Origin: Streptomyces sp. NBC_00659
GTDB lineage: Bacteria; Actinomycetota; Actinomycetes; Streptomycetales; Streptomycetaceae
Assembly: GCF_036226925.1 (NCBI RefSeq)
Contig: NZ_CP109031.1
Location: forward strand, 1,612,001 to 1,676,000
Reading direction: 5' to 3'
DNA length: 64,000 bases
The position numbers and the translations under genes were made by a program. Positions 35,267 to 42,100 of this stretch are shown in pieces. The notes under the pieces are model-generated. The model saw nothing but the letters and a program-made list of their open reading frames with translations, ran no database searches and was not told where the DNA came from. The first letter of the stretch is position 1; every line of letters begins with the position of its first letter.

Positions 35267-37780
35267 GTGACCCTTATCGATCAGCTGCCGCAGACCGCAG
35301 ACCCCGACGCCCTCTACGAAGCCTTCGAGTCGTGGGCCGGGGAACGCGGTCTCACCCTCTACCCCCATCAGGAGGAGGCGCTGATCGAGGTTGTCTCGGG
35401 TGCGAACGTGATCGTCTCGACGCCCACCGGCTCGGGCAAGAGCATGATCGCCGCGGGCGCGCACTTCGCCGCCCTCGCCCGGGACGAGGTCACCTTCTAC
35501 ACGGCGCCGATCAAGGCGCTCGTCTCGGAGAAGTTCTTCGAGCTCTGCAAGATGTTCGGCACCGAGAACGTCGGCATGCTCACCGGCGACGCCTCCGTGA
35601 ACGCCGACGCTCCGGTCATCTGCTGCACCGCCGAGGTCCTCGCGTCCATCGCACTGAGGGACGGCAAACACGCCGATGTCGGTCAGGTCGTCATGGACGA
35701 GTTCCACTTCTACGCCGAGGGCGACCGGGGCTGGGCCTGGCAGATCCCGATCCTGGAACTTCCGCAGGCGCAGTTCATCCTGATGTCGGCGACCCTCGGC
35801 GACGTCTCGATGTTCGAAAAGGACCTCACACGCCGCACCGGCCGGCCCACGACCGTGGTCCGCTCGGCGACCCGGCCCGTCCCGCTCTCCTACGAGTACG
35901 TGCTCACTCCGCTGACGGAGACCCTCACCGAGCTGCTCGCCACCAAGCAGGCCCCGGTCTACATCGTGCACTTCACCCAGGCGCAGGCCGTGGAACGGGC
36001 GCAGGCGCTGATGAGCATCAATATGTGCACGCGTGAGGAGAAGGACCAGATCGCCAAGCTCATCGGCAACTTCCGGTTCACCACCAAGTTCGGCCAAAAC
36101 CTCTCCCGCTACGTACGCCACGGCATCGGTGTGCACCACGCCGGCATGCTGCCCAAGTACCGGCGGCTGGTGGAGAAGCTGGCCCAGGCCGGTCTCCTGA
36201 AGGTCATCTGCGGCACGGACACGCTCGGTGTCGGCGTCAACGTCCCCATCCGCACGGTGCTGTTCACCGCGCTCACGAAGTACGACGGCACTCGGGTGCG
36301 CACGCTGCGCGCCCGCGAGTTCCACCAGATCGCGGGCCGGGCCGGGCGCGCGGGCTTCGACACGGCGGGCTACGTCGTCGCTCAGGCGCCGGAGCACGTC
36401 ATCGAGAACGAGAAGTCGCTCGCCAAGGCGGGCGACGACCCGAAGAAGCGCCGCAAGGTGGTGCGGAAGAAGGCTCCCGAGGGCTTCGTGGGCTGGACCG
36501 ACAACACCTTCGAGAAGCTGATCGCCTCCGATCCCGAGCCGCTGACCTCGCGCTTCCGCGTGACGCACACGATGCTGCTCTCGGTGATCGCACGGCCCGG
36601 CAACGCCTTCGAGGCGATGCGGCATCTGCTGGAGGACAACCACGAGCCGCGCAAGCAGCAGCTGCGGCACATCCGCCGGGCCATCGCGATCTACCGCTCG
36701 CTGCTCGACGGCGGCATCGTGGAGAAGCTCGACGAGCCCGACCCGACGGGCCGCGTCGTGCGGCTCACCGTCGATCTCCAGCAGGACTTCGCGCTGAACC
36801 AGCCCCTGTCGACGTTCGCGCTCGCCGCCTTCGACCTGCTGGACCCCGACTCCCCGTCGTACGCCCTGGACATGGTGTCCGTCGTGGAGTCCACGCTGGA
36901 CGAACCGCGGCAGATCCTCGCGGCCCAGCAGAACAAGGCCCGTGGCGAGGCCGTGGCCGCGATGAAGTCCGACGGCGTCGAGTACGAGGAGCGCATGGAG
37001 CGGCTCCAGGACGTGACGTACCCCAAGCCGCTGGAGGAACTGCTCTTCCACGCGTACAACACCTACCGCAAGAGCCATCCGTGGGTCGGCGACCACCCGC
37101 TGTCGCCGAAGTCCGTCATCCGTGACATGTACGAACGGGCCATGTCCTTCACGGAGTTCGTCTCCTTCTACGAGCTCGCCCGCACCGAGGGCATCGTCCT
37201 GCGCTACCTGGCCAGCGCCTACAAGGCCCTCGAGCACACCATCCCGGACGACCTCAAGTCCGAGGACCTGGAAGACCTGATCGCCTGGCTGGGCGAGATG
37301 GTGCGACAGGTCGACTCCAGCCTGCTCGACGAGTGGGAACAGCTCGCCAACCCCGAGGTGATGACGGCCGAGGAGGCTCAGGAGAAGGCCGACCAGGTCA
37401 AGCCGGTCACCTCGAACGCCCGAGCCTTCCGTGTCCTCGTCCGCAACGCGATGTTCCGCAGGGTCGAGCTGGCCGCTCTGGACAACGTCGACGAACTCGG
37501 CGACATGGACGGCGACTCCGGATGGGACGCCGACGCTTGGGGCGAGGCCATGGACAAGTACTGGGACGAGTACGAGGACCTCGGTACCGGTCCCGACGCC
37601 CGTGGCCCCAAGCTGCTCTCGATCGTGGAGGAGCCGCAGAACGGTCTGTGGCGCGTCCGTCAGACCTTCGCGGACCCGAACGGCGACCACGACTGGGGCA
37701 TCAGCGCGGAGGTCGACCTCACTGCCTCGGACGCCGAGAGCCGTGCCATCGTCAAGGTCACCGACGTCGGACAGCTGTGA
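35267..37780 (+). CDS. SF2 DEAD/DEAH-box RNA helicase with DUF3516 C-terminus
   Basis: The protein has 837 residues. The helicase core has motif I STPTGSGKS (51-59), motif II MDEFHFY (DEFH box), motif III LMSATLGD, motif IVa IVHFTQAQAVERAQAL, and motif VI FHQIAGRAGRAGFDTAGY. The 400-residue C-terminal part matches the DUF3516 extension of Ski2/Mtr4-like actinobacterial helicases. The likely role is RNA unwinding in decay or ribosome work. The GTG start at 35267 is preceded by a GGGGG run; the frame upstream overlaps the divergent YdjM gene and is not coding. TesB follows 19 bp downstream. Confidence 0.93.
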   Translation: MTLIDQLPQTADPDALYEAFESWAGERGLTLYPHQEEALIEVVSGANVIVSTPTGSGKSMIAAGAHFAALARDEVTFYTAPIKALVSEKFFELCKMFGTENVGMLTGDASVNADAPVICCTAEVLASIALRDGKHADVGQVVMDEFHFYAEGDRGWAWQIPILELPQAQFILMSATLGDVSMFEKDLTRRTGRPTTVVRSATRPVPLSYEYVLTPLTETLTELLATKQAPVYIVHFTQAQAVERAQALMSINMCTREEKDQIAKLIGNFRFTTKFGQNLSRYVRHGIGVHHAGMLPKYRRLVEKLAQAGLLKVICGTDTLGVGVNVPIRTVLFTALTKYDGTRVRTLRAREFHQIAGRAGRAGFDTAGYVVAQAPEHVIENEKSLAKAGDDPKKRRKVVRKKAPEGFVGWTDNTFEKLIASDPEPLTSRFRVTHTMLLSVIARPGNAFEAMRHLLEDNHEPRKQQLRHIRRAIAIYRSLLDGGIVEKLDEPDPTGRVVRLTVDLQQDFALNQPLSTFALAAFDLLDPDSPSYALDMVSVVESTLDEPRQILAAQQNKARGEAVAAMKSDGVEYEERMERLQDVTYPKPLEELLFHAYNTYRKSHPWVGDHPLSPKSVIRDMYERAMSFTEFVSFYELARTEGIVLRYLASAYKALEHTIPDDLKSEDLEDLIAWLGEMVRQVDSSLLDEWEQLANPEVMTAEEAQEKADQVKPVTSNARAFRVLVRNAMFRRVELAALDNVDELGDMDGDSGWDADAWGEAMDKYWDEYEDLGTGPDARGPKLLSIVEEPQNGLWRVRQTFADPNGDHDWGISAEVDLTASDAESRAIVKVTDVGQL

Positions 37781-37799
37781 GCACAGGAGAATCCCACCG

Positions 37800-38666
37800 A
37801 TGACGAACCCAGCCGAGAGGCTCGTCGACCTGCTCGACCTGGAGCAGATCGAGGTCAACATCTTCCGCGGCCTCAGCCCGCAGGAGTCGCTGCAGCGGGT
37901 CTTCGGCGGCCAGGTCGCGGGCCAGGCGCTGGTCGCCGCCGGCCGCACCACGGAGGGCGACCGGCCGGTGCACTCGCTGCACGCGTACTTCCTGCGTCCG
38001 GGCCGGCCTGGCGTCCCGATCGTGTACCAGGTCGAACGGGTGCGGGACGGACAGTCGTTCACCACACGGCGCGTCACCGCCGTGCAGCAGGGCCGCACGA
38101 TCTTCAATCTGACCGCCTCCTTTCACAAGCCCGAGGAAGGGAGCTTCGAGCACCAGCTGCCGCCGGCCCGCGAGGTGCCGGATCCCGAGTCCCTGCCGAC
38201 GGTGACGCAGGAGATCAAGGAACATCTGGGCGCTCTGCCCGAAACGCTGGAACGCATGGCGCGGCGCCAGCCGTTCGACATCCGCTATGTGGACCGGCTG
38301 CGCTGGACGCCCGAGGAGACCAAGGACGCCGAGCCGCGCAGCGCCGTATGGATGCGTGCTGTCGGGCCGCTGGGTGACGACCCGCTCGTGCACACCTGTG
38401 CTCTCACCTACGCGAGCGACATGACGCTCCTGGACGCCGTCCGGATCCCGGTGGAACCGCTGTGGGGACCGCGCGGTTTCGACATGGCGTCGCTGGACCA
38501 CGCCATGTGGTTCCATCGGCCGTTCCGCGCGGACGAGTGGTTCCTGTACGACCAGGAGTCACCGATCGCGACGGGCGGCCGTGGTCTGGCCCGCGGGCGC
38601 ATCTACGACCTCGAAGGACGCCTGCTCGTCTCGGTCGTGCAGGAGGGACTGTTCAGAGCGCTGTAG
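37800..38666 (+). CDS. tesB: Acyl-CoA thioesterase II
   Basis: The protein has 288 residues with the double-hotdog layout. The first domain contains FRGLSPQESLQRVFGGQVAGQAL and HSLHAYFLRPG; the second contains CALTYASDMTLL (catalytic-region Asp/Thr) and SLDHAMWFHRPFRADEWFLYDQ. It would hydrolyse medium- and long-chain acyl-CoA. CAGGAGA lies upstream of the ATG, 19 bp after the helicase stop, so the two are probably one transcript. The 3' end overlaps the convergent DUF6397 gene by 64 bp. Confidence 0.95.
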   Translation: MTNPAERLVDLLDLEQIEVNIFRGLSPQESLQRVFGGQVAGQALVAAGRTTEGDRPVHSLHAYFLRPGRPGVPIVYQVERVRDGQSFTTRRVTAVQQGRTIFNLTASFHKPEEGSFEHQLPPAREVPDPESLPTVTQEIKEHLGALPETLERMARRQPFDIRYVDRLRWTPEETKDAEPRSAVWMRAVGPLGDDPLVHTCALTYASDMTLLDAVRIPVEPLWGPRGFDMASLDHAMWFHRPFRADEWFLYDQESPIATGGRGLARGRIYDLEGRLLVSVVQEGLFRAL

Positions 38667-39664
38667 GCGGACTCGTCCGGGCTCCTTCGGCGCAGCCATG
38701 CGAGCAGCCTCCGCGACCGCGCGGACTCCGGCGGCGTGAGCGGGGCCTCCGTGGCGGTGAGGCGCTCTCGCACGGCGCGCGGAGCACCGGCCGGTGAGAG
38801 CCGGGCGGCCGCCGGTGGAGCCGCGGTCGGCCGGCTTGGCGACGAGGCGTGCGCCGGGGCCGGTGCCGGGACGGTCGAGGGGGCCGGTGTCGGGCGGGGC
38901 ACGGGGCGGTCTTTCCTGGCTTCCTGAACGCTCTGCCCCAGGTCGGCCCTCAGCCAGCCGATCTCGTCCGGGTCGTCCGCCGTCGTGATGCGTTCGACGA
39001 TCAGCGCTCCGGGCGAGTCCGGTGCGGCCTGTGAAACAGGCGCGGGCCGAAGGCGGTTGAGATGGGCGCGCTCGTAGGGATCCTTGACGACCTCGGCCAC
39101 GTGGACGGGGTCGAGCAAGGACGCCACCACCGCGGCACGGGCCCAGGGATCCTGTGTCTGCCTCAGCAGGAACCCCAGGTGGCGGCCACGCCAGTTGCGG
39201 GGACGACGGTCCAGCCCTTCGCTCAGCTGATCCCGAAGGGCTTCCGGTGTCCGGCCGCTCAGGAGCGGCGCGTTGTGCTCGTCGGTCGCGAACTGCCGTA
39301 GTTCCTCGGCGAGGTAGAGCCAGGCGACCATCCTGTAGCGGTTGAGGTAGAACTTGACCGGCACCACCAGTCCCAGGCGTGCGAGGCGGGTGAAGCGGGC
39401 GTTCGTCACGCCCACGAGGGCGGCGCCCTCCGTGGTGCCGACGGCCTTGACCCGCTCGCGCAGCGCCTCCGGGAACCCGGATTCGGCTCGCACTCGGTCG
39501 ATCTCCGCGCGTGTGATCCGGCGCCCCCCGCCTCCCTCGTCGGGAACCGAGCGCACACAGCCGAGGTTCAGGGCCAGGTCGAACTCGCCTCGCCTGAGCT
39601 CCAGTTCCCGTGCGGCCCGGCTGAGCGAGAGGGTGGCGGACTGTGTGATGGTGGTCCCGGACAT
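38603..39664 (-). CDS. DUF6397-family protein
   Basis: The protein has 353 residues. The N-terminal 210 residues are conserved-looking: LSLSRAARELELRRGEFDLALNLG suggests a helix-turn-helix-like or MerR-like start, and NRYRMVAWLYLAEELRQFA and DPWARAAVVASLLDPVHVAEV follow. The rest is a Pro/Ala-rich disordered tail. GGGGAG lies upstream of the ATG. The last 20 codons run antisense through the end of tesB, so the C-terminus is constrained by that gene. The function is unknown. Confidence 0.8.
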   Translation of the reverse strand: MSGTTITQSATLSLSRAARELELRRGEFDLALNLGCVRSVPDEGGGGRRITRAEIDRVRAESGFPEALRERVKAVGTTEGAALVGVTNARFTRLARLGLVVPVKFYLNRYRMVAWLYLAEELRQFATDEHNAPLLSGRTPEALRDQLSEGLDRRPRNWRGRHLGFLLRQTQDPWARAAVVASLLDPVHVAEVVKDPYERAHLNRLRPAPVSQAAPDSPGALIVERITTADDPDEIGWLRADLGQSVQEARKDRPVPRPTPAPSTVPAPAPAHASSPSRPTAAPPAAARLSPAGAPRAVRERLTATEAPLTPPESARSRRLLAWLRRRSPDESAYSALNSPSCTTETSRRPSRS

Positions 39665-39791
39665 GACGGTCTCCCCTGAGGTGTGGGAGGCTCGCGCCGG
39701 TGTGCGCTCGCCTCGGGAAAAACCGTATCCGGCTTGTCGGACATCGTGGCGAGCCTGTGGATAACCTCAGCCACAAGACGGTATCTGCAGG

Positions 39792-40205
39792 TCAAAGGTC
39801 CGAAACGGGCTTGCTTTCCGGCTGTCGAGCGTCCACGCGAAGGTGTTCGCCGACGCGGTTCACCAGCAACGTCATCTCGTAGGCGACCTGGCCGATGTCC
39901 GCCTCCGCCCCGCTGAGGACGGACAGACAGCTCCCCGTGCCGGCTGCGGTGACGAAGAGCACCGCGTCGTCGAACTCGACCATCGTCTGCCGTACCTGCC
40001 CGGCGCCGAAGTGGCGGCCGGAGCCCTTGGCCAGGCTGTGCAGTCCCGACGAGACCGCGGCGAGGTGTTCCGCGTCCTCGCGTCGGAGTCCTGTGCTCGC
40101 GCCCGTCACCAGCCCGTCGTTGGACAGCACCAGCGCATGCCGAACGTGCTCGACGCGCTCGGTGAGGTCGTCCAGCAACCAGCCGAGTCCCGTGTTCTGT
40201 TCCAT
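39792..40205 (-). CDS. Extra roadblock/LC7-domain protein beside the conservon
   Basis: The protein has 137 residues. It is a clear paralogue of CvnB in the same cluster: LGWLLDDLTERVEHVRHALVLSNDGL, then LRREDAEHLAAVSSGLHSLAKG and RQTMVEFDDAVLFVTAAGTGSCL. Roadblock proteins regulate small GTPases such as CvnD. It sits 224 bp downstream of cvnD with that gap free of genes, so it may have its own promoter. Conservons normally have a single roadblock gene, so this looks like a local duplication. Confidence 0.93.
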   Translation of the reverse strand: MEQNTGLGWLLDDLTERVEHVRHALVLSNDGLVTGASTGLRREDAEHLAAVSSGLHSLAKGSGRHFGAGQVRQTMVEFDDAVLFVTAAGTGSCLSVLSGAEADIGQVAYEMTLLVNRVGEHLRVDARQPESKPVSDL

Positions 40206-40429
40206 GATCCGGTCTCCCCGTGTGGTGTTCCCCCTGGCCGGAGGATTCGACCAGCAAGCCTTCCCCACTGCCGCCGTCCGGGCAAGGCGGATGGGTGGCA
40301 TGGCAGAGAAGATGGCCGACGAGCAGACGTGAGCGGTGGCGCCGTGGGGCAGCCGCGCGATGGTTCCGCGGGTGGCCCGGCGACGGTGTCGTGGCGCCGG
40401 GTGGGGCCGACCCCGGATGGCGGGCAGCC

Positions 40430-41035
40430 TCAGCTGACGGACTCGAGCAGGCGGGCGGTGTGCACTCTCCCCGCGTATTCGACAAGCCGGATCAGCACCT
40501 CCTTCCCGGATTCCCGGTCGCGGGCGTCGCAGAGGACGACCGGCGTACCACGGTCGAGGTCGAGGGCCCGGGAGACGTCCTTGGTGCCGTACGTGCGAGC
40601 CTCCGGGAAGCAGTTGACCGCCACCACGAAGGGAATCCGGCGGTGCTCGAAGTAGTCCACCGCCGGGAAACAGTCCTCGAGCCGTCGGGTGTCGGCGAGG
40701 ACGACAGCACCCAGAGCGCCCGTCGACAGTTCGTCCCACAGGAACCAGAAGCGGTCCTGTCCGGGTGTTCCGAAGAGATAGAGCGAGAGCCCGGACCGGA
40801 TGGTGATGCGTCCGAAGTCCATGGCCACGGTCGTGGTGATCTTCTGGCCCACGCCCCCGGTGTCGTCGACGGACCGGCCGGCATCGCTCAGCAGTTCCTC
40901 GGTACGCAGCGGTCGGATCTCGCTGACCGTGCCCACCAGGGTGGTCTTCCCGACGCCGAAGCCGCCGGCGACCAGTATCTTCAGCGCCATGGCGAACGGG
41001 TCGCCGCCCGTGGCGTCGGAGTGCTCGGAGACCAT
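40430..41035 (-). CDS. cvnD: Conservon small GTPase CvnD
   Basis: The protein has 201 residues. Walker A GGFGVGKTT is at 24-32, preceded by LKILVA. Switch-region sequence ITTTVAMDFGRITI and G3-like FGTPGQDRFWFLWDEL follow, and AVNCFPEA stands at the NKxD position without a canonical NKxD. This is the MglA/Ras-like GTPase of Streptomyces conservons, membrane-associated signalling complexes thought to resemble G-protein-coupled systems. GAGAGAAG precedes the ATG. Unusually, 194 bp separate it from cvnC. Confidence 0.95.
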   Translation of the reverse strand: MVSEHSDATGGDPFAMALKILVAGGFGVGKTTLVGTVSEIRPLRTEELLSDAGRSVDDTGGVGQKITTTVAMDFGRITIRSGLSLYLFGTPGQDRFWFLWDELSTGALGAVVLADTRRLEDCFPAVDYFEHRRIPFVVAVNCFPEARTYGTKDVSRALDLDRGTPVVLCDARDRESGKEVLIRLVEYAGRVHTARLLESVS

Positions 41036-41229
41036 GGATCACTTCTCTCGGGAGTGCCGGCGACCGCCGGCATCGGTGCGTGTGGTACGGGTGAACGAAG
41101 CCAGCATCATGACAACTACGGTTCCGTCGGGCGGGCTTGGACCGCACATTGCCCCTTGTGACCGGAACACGTCCGTTCCGTGCCCAGGAGTGAGCACGAA
41201 GGGCCTTTGTACCGACCGATGTTCATCGT

Positions 41230-41643
41230 CTAGAGCGCCCTCAGCCCCTCGATCACTTCGCGGAGGATTCGTTCGTCGGGCAGGTGCGCGGGCGGCACCG
41301 GCCGGCTGACGATGACGCAGCCGCGTTCCAGGAGGTCGCCCAGAAGCACCCTGACCACGCCCACGGGAAGACCGGTGCCCGCGGCCAGTTCGGCGACCGA
41401 CAGGGTCTCTGTACGGCACAGTTCGACCAGGGTCCGGTGCTCCGGGCCGAGCGAGCTGTCCCCATCGGCCCCCGGCGCTGCCCTGTCGAGCGTGACCAGG
41501 GCGATCAGATCGAAATGCGTCCCGGCGGGACCGGCTTTGGTGCGCCCGCCCGTCACGGCGTAGGGACGGACGAGTGGGCCCGCCTCCTGGTCGTACCACT
41601 GGCTGCCCGGCAATGGCGGGGTGCCCGGTGCGTCCTCGGTCAT
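41230..41643 (-). CDS. cvnC: Conservon DUF742 protein CvnC
   Basis: The protein has 137 residues and matches DUF742: QWYDQEAGPLVRPYAVTGGRT, FDLIALV, LGPEHRTLVELCRTETLSVAELAAGTGLPVGVVRVLLGDL (winged-helix-like) and PDERILREVIEGLRAL at the end. ATG 41643 overlaps the stop of an 8-codon micro-ORF (ATGA); an in-frame ATG at 41724 inside cvnB is less likely. Its own ribosome site is weak, which fits coupling to upstream translation. CvnC is the DNA-binding-like partner within the conservon complex. Confidence 0.93.
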   Translation of the reverse strand: MTEDAPGTPPLPGSQWYDQEAGPLVRPYAVTGGRTKAGPAGTHFDLIALVTLDRAAPGADGDSSLGPEHRTLVELCRTETLSVAELAAGTGLPVGVVRVLLGDLLERGCVIVSRPVPPAHLPDERILREVIEGLRAL

Positions 41644-41666
41644 CTGTACAGGCCGTCCTCGGTCAT
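41640..41666 (-). CDS. 8-codon micro-ORF (MTEDGLYR) bridging cvnB and cvnC
   Basis: Its ATG (41666-41664) overlaps the cvnB stop as ATGA, and its TGA (41642-41640) overlaps the cvnC start as ATGA. The first codons (ATGACCGAGGACG) repeat the first 13 nt of cvnC exactly, at a 23-bp offset. The simplest origin is a short tandem duplication of an ancestral cvnB-cvnC junction. Translation is not proven. Confidence 0.5.
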   Translation of the reverse strand: MTEDGLYR

Positions 41667-42100
41667 CCTGCCGCGGGCGGCTGTGCGCCGACCCGGGGCG
41701 GGGCGTGGAGATGCTCGCCGACACGCTTGACCAGAAGCGCCATCTCGTACGCCACGAGTCCGATGTCGGCGGTGGCGGTGGTCAGGACGGCGAGGCACGA
41801 ACCGTCCCCCGCCGCGGCCACGAACAGGAAGCCCTCGTCCATCTCCACCATCGTCTGGCGCACCCCGCCCGCGCCGAAGTGGCGGCCGGCTCCCTTGGCC
41901 AGGCTGTGGAATCCGGAGGCGACGGCCGCGAGGTGTTCGGCGTCCTCGCGCCGCAGGGCGGTGGACGCGCCCACAGCCAGTCCGTCGTTCGACAGCACGA
42001 CGGCGTGCCGTACTTCGGTCACACGCAGCACCATGTCGTCCAGCAGCCAGTCGAGTTCGCCGGACCGATGGGCGCTGCCCGTGCTCGGGTCCTGGATCAT
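41663..42100 (-). CDS. cvnB: Conservon roadblock/LC7 protein CvnB
   Basis: The protein has 145 residues. The roadblock fold sequence LDWLLDDMVLRVTEVRHAVVLSNDGLAVGAS, LRREDAEHLAAVASGFHSLAKGAGRHFGAGGVRQT and DGSCLAVLTTATADIGLVAYEMALLVKRVGEHL is complete, with a proline-rich tail. The ATG at 42100 overlaps the cvnA stop (ATGA). It would modulate CvnD nucleotide state and contact CvnA. Confidence 0.95.
   Translation of the reverse strand: MIQDPSTGSAHRSGELDWLLDDMVLRVTEVRHAVVLSNDGLAVGASTALRREDAEHLAAVASGFHSLAKGAGRHFGAGGVRQTMVEMDEGFLFVAAAGDGSCLAVLTTATADIGLVAYEMALLVKRVGEHLHAPPRVGAQPPAAG

Noticed and set aside
29978..38107. Very long minus-strand open frame (2,709 codons)
   Set aside because: It runs antisense through the ABC pair, L31, helicase and tesB genes, all with strong family motifs; its translation is low-complexity and has no recognisable domain.
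41644..41724. Upstream in-frame start (41724) for cvnC
   Set aside because: It would overlap cvnB by about 60 nt and add sequence without DUF742 resemblance; the ATGA-coupled ATG at 41643 fits the family N-terminus.
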